DNA of 64,000 bases from Micromonospora ferruginea. GTDB taxonomy: Bacteria > Actinomycetota > Actinomycetes > Mycobacteriales > Micromonosporaceae. Within the stretch, counting starts at the first letter, position 1. The number at the start of each line of letters is the position of its first letter. The DNA is taken from assembly GCF_013694245.2 (NCBI RefSeq), contig NZ_CP059322.2, forward strand, positions 6,331,001 through 6,395,000, given 5' to 3'. Shown piece by piece: positions 1 through 8,300 of this stretch. The notes under the pieces are model-generated. The model worked only from the letters and a program-made list of their open reading frames with translations, did not search any database and was not told where the DNA came from. A program made the translations under genes and the position numbers.

Positions 1-247
1 CGGTCACGTGCTCGCGCAGCGCCGCCGTCGCGGCCCCCTCGGCCGGCACGACGATCAGCCGGTCACCCGGGAGCAGCGCCTCGATCGCGGCGGCCAGTAC
101 CGCGGACTCCGGCGTCGCGCCGACCAGCAGGCCGGCCTTCGGGTCGTTACGCCGGGCGAACTCGGCGACGAGCGTACGGGCGGCGCGCTCGCCGAGGCGG
201 ACCGCACCGGACGGACCGGTGACGCGCACGGCGGGGGACTGGGTCAT
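1..247 (-). CDS. Hypothetical protein, 3'-truncated by window edge
   Basis: The ATG start is at 247 and the reading frame stays open to the window edge, giving the first 82 residues (MTQSPAVRVTGPSGAVRLGE at the N-terminus). An AGGAG about 10 nt upstream supports this start. The visible part has alternating small and hydrophobic residues, including a stretch reading ALLPGDRLIVVPAEG, which would suit a Rossmann-like alpha/beta fold such as a methyltransferase. That is a guess; no family motif is complete. It lies downstream of, and on the same strand as, the PspC-domain genes, with a 167-nt gap that could carry its own promoter. Function unknown. Confidence 0.6.
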   Translation of the reverse strand, partial: MTQSPAVRVTGPSGAVRLGERAARTLVAEFARRNDPKAGLLVGATPESAVLAAAIEALLPGDRLIVVPAEGAATAALREHVT

Positions 248-414
248 GTCGGATGAACTCCTGACGAGGTAGAGACGGACGGGGACCGCCGGTGTCGCGA
301 CCGGCCGGGACCGGGAGCGCCGGGCACGGTCACCGGTGGCACGGACCGGACGGCAGCGGCGAGATCTCCCGCGACCAGCATAGGCCGCGCCGCCGGGCTC
401 CCGCACCGGCGAGG

Positions 415-960
415 TCAGACCGTCGGCCCTCCGGAGGGCTGCCGCCCGGTCGGCGGTTCCCCGGTCTCCGGGTCGACCGGCGGCAGCTCACGGGTGACCG
501 GGTCGGACCGGTCCTCGGGTTCGGGGCCGGACGGTGTCCCGACCGGTGACCAGCTCGTCGCCCGGTCCTCCCGCGCCGGGACGGGCACGTCGCCCACGGC
601 GTCGGTGGCCCACTCGTCGGCCCCGTCCGGGGTGCCCACGGTGCCGGTCGAGGTGCCGTCGAGGTACGGCGCGGCCACGGTCGTCTCCGGCCCGCCCGCC
701 GCGTCCGGTCGAGCCGCCGCGTCCGGTCGAGCCGCCGGGTCGGGACGAGCCGCCGGGTCGGGACGAGCCGCCGGGGCGCGGACCGAGCGCAGCGCGCCGA
801 CCAGGCCGAGCAGCCCGATCACCACCAGCCCGCCGGCCAGGAACCAGCCGACCGGCGGCACGGCCAGCCCGAGGATGCGGGCCAGCAGCCACCAGAGCGC
901 GAGCCCCAGGAAGACGAGGCCGAAGGCGAACGAGACGATGTCCGTCCGATGGGCCTTCAC
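415..960 (-). CDS. Two-TM membrane protein with AARPD repeats
   Basis: This 181-residue protein starts at a GTG whose last bases overlap the stop codon of the upstream PspC gene (GTGA), so the two are translationally coupled. It opens with two membrane spans (about residues 8-26 and 32-52), then a 6-residue repeat AARPD(A/P) in four copies, encoded by 18-nt tandem units near 703-775. An acidic, Pro-rich tail follows. I recognise no catalytic motif. Coupling to a LiaF/PspC-like protein suggests an accessory component of the same envelope-stress system. That role is inferred from position only. Confidence 0.75.
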   Translation of the reverse strand: MKAHRTDIVSFAFGLVFLGLALWWLLARILGLAVPPVGWFLAGGLVVIGLLGLVGALRSVRAPAARPDPAARPDPAARPDAAARPDAAGGPETTVAAPYLDGTSTGTVGTPDGADEWATDAVGDVPVPAREDRATSWSPVGTPSGPEPEDRSDPVTRELPPVDPETGEPPTGRQPSGGPTV

Positions 961-2834
961 CGGGTCACCTCCAGATTTCCGGCGTTCAGATGGACGTAGA
1001 GGCGCAGGGTGCCCCCGCCGGGGCCGTCCGCGCCCGCGTCGGTGCTCTCCCAGTGCCGGCCGTCGAGCCCGCCGGTGCGCCGGCCGAAGACGTTCGCCTC
1101 GCCGGCGTTGACGTCGGCCACCGTGGTCACGTCCACGTCCGGTGGCACCACCACTGTCGCGTTGCCCAGGTTGACCTCGACGGTCACCTGGATGTCCTGC
1201 TTGTCGAAGTCGATCCCGCGCAGGTCGAGCACCGCGTCGCCGAAGTTGTTCTCGTACCGGTCGGCCAGGTCGCGGCGGTCGGTCGGGGCCCAGGTGACGT
1301 TGCCGTCGATGCCCCGGACCCGGTCGTAGGACTCGGCGACGGTGGCGACGCCGAGTGCCGCCGCGGTCACCAGACCGAGAGCGATCAGCCATCGCGCCCG
1401 ACCGAACCAGGTGCCCACGAGCAGCCCGAGGCCGATGGTGGCCAGCACCGCGGCGAAGTAGCCGGCGGCGCCGACCGGGAACACGCCCATCAGGTCGAGC
1501 ATCGCCACCAGGCCGAGCGCCAGGAAGATCAGCGAGAAGGTGATCGCGCCGAGCGGGGAGCGCTCCTTCGGCCGCTTCGGCGGCCGGGGCGGCCGGACGG
1601 GCGCCGGGGCGGGCGACCCGGCGTACGGGCCGTGCGGGGCGAACGGCGGCCGGTAGCCGCCCGGCGGCAGCGGGGCGCCGACCGGCGCGGGCGGTGGCAC
1701 GGCGGCCGGCCCGCCGACCGGGGCGCCGGTGGTCGGCGCGGCCGGCCAGGCCGGTGCGGCGCCGGAGGTGGGCCACGCGCCGGTGTCACCGGCCGGTGCG
1801 GTCACCCCGGGCATCGCCGCGGTCGCCGGCTCGGACCGGACCGGTCGGGTGCCGGCCGCGGCGGGCCACCCGGGGGCCGGCAGCGGCGCGGCCGGGTACC
1901 CGGGCTCGACCGAGGACGTGGCCGGGTAGCCGGGCTCGACCCGGCCGGAGGGCGTGGCCGGGTAGCCGGGCTCGGACCGGGCCGGGTGGCCGGGTTCGGT
2001 CAGATCGGACGGCGTGGGCGGGTAGCCGGGCTCGGACCAGGCCGGGTGGCCGGGTTCGGTCGGTGCGGAGGGCGCGGGCGGGTAGCCCGGCTCGGCCCGG
2101 ACGCCGGACGGCGCGCCGCCGGCGGGCCAGCCCGGCGGCGTGACCCCGACCGGTCCGCCGGGGCGGGGAGGGGCGACGGTGCCGGGCGGTGTCGCGTGCC
2201 CGCCGGGCCAGGGCGTCCCGGCCGGCCCGCCCCCGGGGGTGGGCTGCGGACCCGGCGCCGTGCCGCCCCGGGACGCGAGGCCGCGCTGCTCGCGGTTGAG
2301 CATCAGCGCGCCGCCGATCAGGATCACCGCGCCCAGCAGAATGGCCCGGAAGCCGTCGGTGACGACGTACGCGAAGCCGACCGCGACCAGGATGCCGAGC
2401 ACGATGACGGTGACCGGCGACATGCTGGAGCGGCCCCGGCCGAGCATCGACTCCACCGGGGAGGCGGTGTCCCCTTCACCCGGGATGATCAGCCACGCGG
2501 CGAGGTAGACGAGCAGCCCGATGCCGCCGAAGAAGCCGAGCACGGCCAGCAGGACGCGCCAGAGCACCGGGTCGGTGTTGGTGGCCCGGCCGACGGCCGC
2601 GCACACCCCGGCCAGGTAGCGGCCCTCCCGGGGGCGGACCAGCCCGTAGCGGGTGGTGAAGCCGGCGGCGCCGGGCGGCGGAGCGTACCCACCGGGTGGT
2701 GGGTCGGCGAACGGCGCGCCGCCGGGTGGCGGGGGCGTGTCGTCGCCGGCGGGCGCCGACCCCGGCGGGGGCGGCGGCGGATCGTCCTGTGCTGCCGCCC
2801 AGGGGCGGGGCGGACGGGCAGCGTCCTCGGTCAT
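957..2834 (-). CDS. PspC-domain membrane protein with LiaF-like C-terminus
   Basis: This 625-residue protein has a Pro/Gly-rich N-terminus followed by a PspC domain (about residues 60-125), whose hydrophobic helix reads LLAVLGFFGGIGLLVYLAAW. More membrane spans and a long central low-complexity stretch follow, in which EPGYP/EPGHP units recur roughly every 10-20 residues. After another set of membrane helices, the last 120 residues are beta-rich (GNVTWAPTDRRDLADRYENN onward, then VNLGNATVVVPPDVDV), like the C-terminal domain of LiaF/DUF2154 proteins. Such proteins act as membrane stress sensors that restrain a partner kinase. It is divergent from a PspC-type histidine kinase, the expected partner. 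Stress sensing is inferred from the family. Confidence 0.85.
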   Translation of the reverse strand: MTEDAARPPRPWAAAQDDPPPPPPGSAPAGDDTPPPPGGAPFADPPPGGYAPPPGAAGFTTRYGLVRPREGRYLAGVCAAVGRATNTDPVLWRVLLAVLGFFGGIGLLVYLAAWLIIPGEGDTASPVESMLGRGRSSMSPVTVIVLGILVAVGFAYVVTDGFRAILLGAVILIGGALMLNREQRGLASRGGTAPGPQPTPGGGPAGTPWPGGHATPPGTVAPPRPGGPVGVTPPGWPAGGAPSGVRAEPGYPPAPSAPTEPGHPAWSEPGYPPTPSDLTEPGHPARSEPGYPATPSGRVEPGYPATSSVEPGYPAAPLPAPGWPAAAGTRPVRSEPATAAMPGVTAPAGDTGAWPTSGAAPAWPAAPTTGAPVGGPAAVPPPAPVGAPLPPGGYRPPFAPHGPYAGSPAPAPVRPPRPPKRPKERSPLGAITFSLIFLALGLVAMLDLMGVFPVGAAGYFAAVLATIGLGLLVGTWFGRARWLIALGLVTAAALGVATVAESYDRVRGIDGNVTWAPTDRRDLADRYENNFGDAVLDLRGIDFDKQDIQVTVEVNLGNATVVVPPDVDVTTVADVNAGEANVFGRRTGGLDGRHWESTDAGADGPGGGTLRLYVHLNAGNLEVTR

Positions 2835-2870
2835 GCCTCCGATACTGCGGCCCCGGCCGCCCGGACGACC

Positions 2871-2898
2871 TCAGGAACCGACCCTGACCCCACCCTGA
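2871..2898. promoter_or_regulatory. Candidate response-regulator sites between pspC and kinase genes
   Basis: The divergent promoter region (2835-2954) holds TCAGG at 2871-2875 and two direct copies of ACCCTGA at 2881-2887 and 2892-2898, exactly 11 nt apart. TCAGG and CCTGA are inverted repeats of one another. Repeats spaced at one helical turn between a sensor operon and its kinase/regulator operon are typical of autoregulation by the adjacent LuxR-type regulator. The binding protein is inferred. Confidence 0.4.
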
Positions 2899-2954
2899 GA
2901 TCGGGCGTCGGCGAATGTCCGGGGCGTCCCCGTGGTCCGGGGCCTACCCAGCGT

Positions 2955-4262
2955 GTGACGATCGGAGCGTCGGCCGCCGCCGGCATCTCCGCGCCGACCC
3001 GGGAGCCCGAGATCACCAGCACCGTCACGCCGCACCCCCCGCGTCTCTACCGGGCCACCGAGCACCGGCTGGGCGCCGGGGTGGCCGCCGGCATCGCCGA
3101 ACACCTGGGCATCCCGGTGCTCCGGGTCCGGGTGGCGTTCATGGTGCTGCTCGGGCTGAGCGGTCTCGGCCTGTTGCTCTACGCCGCCTTCTGGGCGGTG
3201 GTCCCGCCCCGCCCCGGCGACACCGCGGCCCCGCCCCGTCGCGATCTCGCCCAGTTGCTGCCGTTCGTGGTGATCGGGCTGGGCGTGCTGCTGCTCCAGG
3301 TCGTCGCGTTCGACTCGGTCGGCGCGGCCGGCACCGCCGGTTGGCTGGTGGCGATCATCGCGGTCGGCGCCGGGGTCATCTGGCACCAGTCCGGGCCGGA
3401 GCGCCGCCGGCAGTGGGGCGACTCCGCGGTGCCCTGGCTGGGCGCGGTGGTGGAGGAGAGCGACCGGCGGGCGTTCGTGCTCCGCTTCATCGGCGGCGGG
3501 GTGCTCGTCGCGGTCGGCATCATCGGCGTGGCCGCGGTCTACTCGCCGGCGCAGAACTTCGACGCGGTGCTCAACGGCGTCATCTTCGCGCTGGTCGGGC
3601 TGGCCGGCGTGGGCGTGGTGACCGGCCCGGTGCTCTGGCGCACCTGGAACCAGCTCCGCTCCGAGCGGGAGGGGCGCATCCGCGAGCAGGAGCGGGCCGA
3701 GCTGGCCGCGATGGTGCACGACCAGGTGCTGCACACGCTCGCCCTGATCCAGCGCAACGCCAGCGACGTCAAGACGGTGCAGCGGCTGGCCCGGGGTCAG
3801 GAGCGTTCGTTGCGCAACTGGCTCTACAAGCCGACCGCCTCGCCGACCGAACGCTTCGCGGCCGCCCTGGAGCAGGCCGCCGCCGAGGTGGAGGACACGT
3901 TCGCGATCACCGTCGAGACGGTGGTGGTCGGCGACCGGGAGACCGACGAGCGGGTCGGCGCGCTCGTCGCCGCCGCGCGCGAGGCGCTCGTGAACGCGGC
4001 CCGGCACGCCGGGGTGCAGACCGTGTCGCTCTACGCCGAGGTGGAACCCGAGCAGGTCAGCGCCTTCGTTCGGGACCGGGGCAAGGGCTTCGACCCGGAT
4101 ACCGTGGAGAATCACCGGCACGGCGTCCGGGGCTCGATCATCGGACGGATGAAGCGGCACGGCGGCCGGGCGGAGATCCGGTCCGAGCCGGGAGAGGGGA
4201 CCGAGGTCCGGCTGATCCTGCCGATCACCGGCTCGGGCTCCACGGCGGAAAGGGACAGATGA
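2955..4262 (+). CDS. PspC-domain sensor histidine kinase
   Basis: This is the membrane kinase of the two-component pair (435 aa from GTG 2955). An N-terminal PspC domain (about residues 25-80, LYRATEHRLGAGVAAGIAEH onward) is followed by about four more membrane helices. A short linker leads to a HisKA_3-type dimerisation box, MVHDQVLHTLALIQ, with the candidate phospho-acceptor His near residue 255. A HATPase_c domain follows, with an N-box (AAREALVNAARHAG) and G-boxes (DRGKGFD, GEGTEVRLIL). No clear ribosome-binding site precedes GTG 2955, so the exact start is uncertain. The stop overlaps the next gene's start (ATGA). Family knowledge points to cell-envelope stress sensing of the LiaS type. 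Confidence 0.9.
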   Translation: MTIGASAAAGISAPTREPEITSTVTPHPPRLYRATEHRLGAGVAAGIAEHLGIPVLRVRVAFMVLLGLSGLGLLLYAAFWAVVPPRPGDTAAPPRRDLAQLLPFVVIGLGVLLLQVVAFDSVGAAGTAGWLVAIIAVGAGVIWHQSGPERRRQWGDSAVPWLGAVVEESDRRAFVLRFIGGGVLVAVGIIGVAAVYSPAQNFDAVLNGVIFALVGLAGVGVVTGPVLWRTWNQLRSEREGRIREQERAELAAMVHDQVLHTLALIQRNASDVKTVQRLARGQERSLRNWLYKPTASPTERFAAALEQAAAEVEDTFAITVETVVVGDRETDERVGALVAAAREALVNAARHAGVQTVSLYAEVEPEQVSAFVRDRGKGFDPDTVENHRHGVRGSIIGRMKRHGGRAEIRSEPGEGTEVRLILPITGSGSTAERDR

Positions 4263-4942
4263 CCATGTCCGAGCAGGAACCGGTCGAGGGCGCGGCGCCG
4301 CGGGGGCCGCTGCGGGTGTTCCTCGTCGACGACCACGCCATGTTCCGCGCCGGCGTCCGCGCCGAGCTGGGCACCCGGGTCGAGGTGGTGGGCGAGGCCA
4401 GCTCGGTGGCCGAGGCGGTCACCCGCATCGCGGCCACCGGTCCGGACGTGGTGCTGCTCGACGTGCACATGCCCGACGGTGGCGGTCGCGCCGTGCTGGA
4501 GGCGATGCGGCGGACCCACCCGCAGGTGAAGTTCCTGGCGTTGAGCGTCTCGGACGCGGCCGAGGACGTGATCGGCCTGATCCGGGCCGGCGCCCGGGGC
4601 TACGTCACCAAGACCATCTCGCCGGAGGAGCTGACCGACGCGATCCGCCGGGTGGCCGACGGGGATGCCGTGTTCAGCCCGCGGCTGGCCGGGTTCGTGC
4701 TGGACGCGTTCGCGTCCCGGCCGGACGCGCCGGTCGCCGACCCCGAGCTGGATCAGCTCACCAACCGGGAGCGCGAGGTGCTCCGGCTGCTCGCCCGGGG
4801 GTACGCGTACAAGGAGATCGCCAAGGAGCTGTTCATCTCGATCAAGACGGTCGAGACGCACGTCTCCAACGTGCTGCGCAAGCTCCAGATGTCGAACCGG
4901 TACGAGTTGTCCCGCTGGGCCGCCGACCGCCGGCTGGTCTGA
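4259..4942 (+). CDS. LuxR/NarL-family response regulator
   Basis: The 227-residue DNA-binding partner of the preceding kinase is translationally coupled to it by a 4-nt ATGA overlap. The receiver domain shows the acidic pair VDDH and the phospho-acceptor in LLDVHMPDGG (Asp68 by codon count). The switch Ser/Thr lies in LALSVSDA and the conserved Lys in GYVTKTIS. A LuxR-type helix-turn-helix occupies the C-terminus (LTNREREVLRLLARGYAYKE, then SIKTVETHVSNVLRKL). Output is probably activation or repression of envelope-stress genes, including the divergent pspC operon, where candidate sites lie at 2871-2898. Confidence 0.93.
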   Translation: MTMSEQEPVEGAAPRGPLRVFLVDDHAMFRAGVRAELGTRVEVVGEASSVAEAVTRIAATGPDVVLLDVHMPDGGGRAVLEAMRRTHPQVKFLALSVSDAAEDVIGLIRAGARGYVTKTISPEELTDAIRRVADGDAVFSPRLAGFVLDAFASRPDAPVADPELDQLTNREREVLRLLARGYAYKEIAKELFISIKTVETHVSNVLRKLQMSNRYELSRWAADRRLV

Positions 4943-5510
4943 GCCCGCGACCCCGACGCCCTCGTCCACCCGGGCGGCGAGCGTGTCCGCACAGCCGAAG
5001 GTGCCATCGTCCGGACGGCCAGAACTGCGCGATCCCGGTGCCGGTCCGCCGGGCGCGGTCGCGCTCCTGGGCGCGCTCCCCACGGCGGAGGTACCGGGTG
5101 GTGTCGATCGGTGTGGGCACGTCTTACCTGTTCAGGGCGGTGCGGTAGGCGCCGTTTGTGATCTTTTCTCAAGTATCGGCAACGTGGCGAGCAACTAACG
5201 GCTTGATAACGGCACCTTCACGGAAAGGGCCGGTGAGTGTCACAGTGGCAGCACCTCACCCCCCGGTGTGAGGCATCTCGTCGGGCCTGCCGACCACGTG
5301 ACGCCGCCACCAGCGCCGCCCCGTGGTCGTCGACCCTGCGCGATGTCCTCGTCGAAGGGTGTGGCGCCCGGCGGATCGGTACCCCTGGGGTGTCCCGATT
5401 TCCTCTGCGGTAAACCGGCGTCCTGTGGTTCGGGACGTCGGCGGTGTCACCCCCCACACGTGCGTGAAACCCACGACGGAACCAGGTTAAGAAAGAGGAG
5501 GCCCCTCGGA
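4943..5510. other. 568-nt gene-free region before the first oligopeptide operon
   Basis: I see no convincing gene here. A weak CCTCAC/GTGAGG hairpin lies at 5254-5273. AT-richer sequence at 5156-5215 is the likeliest promoter zone for the downstream SBP gene, but I could not find a pair of hexamers with proper spacing. If transcription starts there, the SBP mRNA has a leader of about 300 nt. Confidence 0.4.
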
Positions 5511-7154
5511 ATGAGAGTCTCGAAGCGGGCGAGCGGCGCGCTCGCGGTGGGCGCGGCATTCGCGCTCATCGCGTCCGGCTGCTCCAGCGGGAACAACGAC
5601 GGTGGCGACGCCGGCGCCAGCTCGGACGGCGCGATCGTCATCGACGGCACCCAGCCGGAGAACCCCCTGGTTCCGGCGAACACCACCGAGACCGGTGGCG
5701 GCAAGATCATCGACTGGGTGTGGAGCGGCCTGGTCGAGTACCCCAACAACGGTGGGGCGCCGCAGAACCTGCTCGCCGAGTCGATCGACACGAGCGACTC
5801 GAAGGTCTTCAAGATCAAGATCAAGCAGAACACCAAGTTCCACGACGGCACCACCGTCAAGGCCGAGAGCTTCGTCAAGGCCTGGAACTGGGCGGCGTAC
5901 GGCCCGAACGGCGCGCAGAACGCCTCCTTCTTCTCCGACATCCAGGGCTTCGGCGACGTCTTCACCGAGGACCCGGACGGCCCGGACGGCCCGAAGAAGG
6001 CCCCGGAGCCGGCGAAGAAGGAGATGTCCGGCCTCAAGGTCGTCGACGACTGGAACTTCGAGGTCACCCTCGCCGCGCCGACCGCCGTGTTCCCGACCAA
6101 GCTCGGCTACAGCGCCTTCATGCCGCTGCCGGACGCGTTCTTCTCCAGCACCCCGGCGGAGTTCGGCAAGAAGCCGATCGGCAACGGCCCGGTCAAGCTG
6201 ACCGCCTGGCAGGACGACGTCGAGATCAAGCTGACTCGTTTCGACGACTACAGCCTGCGCGACAAGATGAAGATCAAGGACGTCACCGTCAAGATCTACC
6301 AGGACGACACGGCGGCCTACAACGACCTGCTCGCCAACAACCTGGACTTCCAGCAGCAGGTCCCGGTCTCGTCGCTGGCCGGTGACAAGTGGAAGACCGA
6401 CCTGGGCGAGCGGGCGATCTCCACGACGATCCCGTCGACCGGCATCATCGCCTTCCCGATCTACGACAAGCGCTTCACCAACCCGAAGCTGCGCAAGGCG
6501 ATCTCGCTCTCCATCGACCGGCAGTCGATCACCGACAAGATCTTCTTCGGTAACCGCAAGCCGGCCGACAGCTGGGCCAACCCGCTGACCCCGGGCGCCG
6601 CGCCCGGCAACTGCACCGCCTGCAAGTTCGACGTGGCGCAGGCCAAGCAGCTCCTCACCGAGGCCGGTGGCTTCCAGGGCAAGCTGACCCTGTCGTACAA
6701 CGCGGACGCCAGCCACAAGGAGTGGATGGAGGCCGTCGCCCAGCAGATCAAGACCAACCTGGGCATCGACGCGGTCGCCGTCGGCGTGCCGACCTTCGCG
6801 GTCTTCCGCGCCAACATCAACAACTACAAGATGACCGGCATGTACCGCGCCGGTTGGCAGCAGGACTACCCGGACGTGGAGAACTGGATCAACCCGCTCT
6901 ACGTGACCGGCGGTTCCTCGAACGACGGCAAGTACAGCAACCCGCAGGTGGACGCCCTCGCCAAGGAGGCCTCCGCGGCCCCCAGCATCGAGGAGGCCCA
7001 CAAGAAGTTCGCCGAGGCCGTCAAGCTGATCGATGAGGACGTCCCGACGATCCCGATCTACTTCAGCGGCGAGCAGTCCGGCCACTCGGAGAAGATCAAG
7101 AAGCTGGAGCTGACCAACGTCGGCGAGCTCGACATCACCTCGGTCGAGCTCTGA
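5511..7154 (+). CDS. Oligopeptide/dipeptide ABC transporter substrate-binding lipoprotein
   Basis: This 547-residue lipoprotein is of the SBP_bac_5 (DppA/OppA) family. A signal peptide ends in the lipobox ASGC with Cys24 as the lipidated residue. The start is fixed by AAGAGGAGG upstream of ATG 5511. The body has the family pattern: ENPLVPANTTETGGGKI near the N-terminus, FHDGTTVKAESFVKAWNWAA as the family signature, and RKAISLSIDRQSITD in the middle lobe. It would capture peptides outside the membrane and hand them to the permeases encoded next. A hairpin at 7169-7209 separates it from the permease genes, consistent with higher SBP expression. Peptide length specificity cannot be read from sequence. 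A paralogue lies at 29591-31189. Confidence 0.93.
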   Translation: MRVSKRASGALAVGAAFALIASGCSSGNNDGGDAGASSDGAIVIDGTQPENPLVPANTTETGGGKIIDWVWSGLVEYPNNGGAPQNLLAESIDTSDSKVFKIKIKQNTKFHDGTTVKAESFVKAWNWAAYGPNGAQNASFFSDIQGFGDVFTEDPDGPDGPKKAPEPAKKEMSGLKVVDDWNFEVTLAAPTAVFPTKLGYSAFMPLPDAFFSSTPAEFGKKPIGNGPVKLTAWQDDVEIKLTRFDDYSLRDKMKIKDVTVKIYQDDTAAYNDLLANNLDFQQQVPVSSLAGDKWKTDLGERAISTTIPSTGIIAFPIYDKRFTNPKLRKAISLSIDRQSITDKIFFGNRKPADSWANPLTPGAAPGNCTACKFDVAQAKQLLTEAGGFQGKLTLSYNADASHKEWMEAVAQQIKTNLGIDAVAVGVPTFAVFRANINNYKMTGMYRAGWQQDYPDVENWINPLYVTGGSSNDGKYSNPQVDALAKEASAAPSIEEAHKKFAEAVKLIDEDVPTIPIYFSGEQSGHSEKIKKLELTNVGELDITSVEL

Positions 7155-7168
7155 TCCGAACGGTCTGA

Positions 7169-7209
7169 CCCCGGGTCGGGCTCGCCTCACCGGTGAGCCC
7201 GGCCCGGGG
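7169..7209 (+). terminator. Intercistronic hairpin between SBP and permease genes
   Basis: The arms at 7169-7183 and 7195-7209 form a 15-bp stem with one G-U pair and no U-tract. Its position, directly after the SBP stop and before the permease, suggests partial termination or protection of the SBP mRNA 3' end. An inner palindrome CTCACCGGTGAG allows an alternative fold. Confidence 0.6.
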
Positions 7210-7298
7210 CCGTTCCGCGAGGGGGTGTACAACAAACCCCTCGCACGTTGTCGTCACCGCGTCGGGTGCCCGGCGCTCCCTGTCTGGAGGACCACCCC

Positions 7299-8225
7299 AT
7301 GGGCCGTTATCTCTTGAGACGGCTGCTGCAACTCGTGCCGGTGTTCATCGGCACGACGTTCCTGATCTACTGGCTCGTCTGGTCGGTGCCCGGTGACCCC
7401 TTCGCCGGCAAGTGCGGCGACCGTGGCTGCCCGCCGAACTACCGGGCCATGATGACCGAGAAGTACCATCTCGACGACTCGATCTGGGTGCAGTACGCCA
7501 GCTACATGAAGAACCTTTTCCAGGGTGACTTCGGTATCACGTTCGGCGGTCGCGAGATCAGCGACATCATCGCCACGTCGTACCCGAACACCCTGAAGCT
7601 GGCGGTGGTCGCCCTCGCCATCGAGGCCGTGATCGGTCTCGGCGCGGGCATCCTGACCGGTCTGCGGCGCAACGGCTTCCTGGACAACCTGGTCCTGGTC
7701 TCCACCCTCTTCCTGATCGCCCTGCCGGTCTTCGTCATCGGCTTCGTGCTCCAGTGGGTGCTGGGCGTGAAGTGGGGCATCGTCAACCCGACCGTCTCCA
7801 ACGAGATGCGGTTCAGCGAGCTGATCGTCCCCGGCTTCGTGCTCGGCAGCGCCTCGATGGCCTACATCGCCCGGGTGGCACGGACGAGCATCGCCGAGAA
7901 CCGGCGGGCCGACTACGTGCGTACCGCGATCGCCAAGGGCCTCCCGATGCGCCGGGTGGTCGGTGTGCACCTGCTGCGCAACTCGCTCATCCCGGTGGTC
8001 ACGCTGCTCGGCACCGACCTGGGCGCCCTGATGGGTGGCGCGATCGTCACCGAGGGCATCTTCGGCATCAACGGCATCGGCCGGCAGGTGCTCCGCTCGA
8101 TCGTCACCAAGGAGAGCGCTACCGTTGTCGGCATCGTGGTGGTGCTGGTGGTCGTCTACCTCGTGATGAACCTGCTGGTGGACCTGCTCTACGCCGCCCT
8201 CGACCCGAGGATCCGCTATGAGTGA
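7299..8225 (+). CDS. Oligopeptide ABC transporter permease, DppB type
   Basis: This 308-residue inner-membrane permease starts at ATG 7299 behind CTGGAGG. It begins MGRYLLRRLLQLVPVFIGTT, the standard DppB/OppB N-terminal helix, and contains the BPD_transp_1 domain with an EAA loop (RTAIAKGLPMRRVVGVHLLRN) that docks on the ATPases. It ends LDPRIRYE, as this family does. About six membrane spans are visible. It pairs with the DppC-type permease at 8301. A short Cys-bearing insert (GKCGDRGCP) sits in the first extracytoplasmic loop and is absent from the paralogue at 28562-29500; it may form a disulfide. Confidence 0.93.
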   Translation: MGRYLLRRLLQLVPVFIGTTFLIYWLVWSVPGDPFAGKCGDRGCPPNYRAMMTEKYHLDDSIWVQYASYMKNLFQGDFGITFGGREISDIIATSYPNTLKLAVVALAIEAVIGLGAGILTGLRRNGFLDNLVLVSTLFLIALPVFVIGFVLQWVLGVKWGIVNPTVSNEMRFSELIVPGFVLGSASMAYIARVARTSIAENRRADYVRTAIAKGLPMRRVVGVHLLRNSLIPVVTLLGTDLGALMGGAIVTEGIFGINGIGRQVLRSIVTKESATVVGIVVVLVVVYLVMNLLVDLLYAALDPRIRYE

Positions 8226-8267
8226 CCGTCGCAGCGAACGAATCGTCCCAGCAGTCTGCGCGGGCAA

Positions 8268-8289
8268 CCACGCCCGCGCCGAGCGCAGC
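8268..8289 (+). repeat. Small hairpin and GCAGCGA-type repeat between permease genes
   Basis: The 75-nt gap between the two permease genes contains an 8-bp perfect hairpin, GCGCGGGC/GCCCGCGC, at 8268-8275 and 8282-8289. It is flanked by GCAGCGAACGAA and GAGCGCAGCGAGG. Such GAGCGnAGCGAG words look like small dispersed intergenic repeats. No other gene junction in this operon has a spacer. Confidence 0.4.
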
Positions 8290-8300
8290 GAGGTGCGGGC

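Noticed and set aside
534..4262. A single 1242-codon open frame on the plus strand
   Set aside because: Only the part from 2955 is the kinase. The upstream portion is antisense to the PspC genes and is Arg/Pro-rich shadow sequence caused by high GC.
4842..5120. A possible small basic protein antisense to the end of the response regulator gene
   Set aside because: No ribosome-binding site, extreme Arg/Gly composition and overlap with the regulator's coding end.
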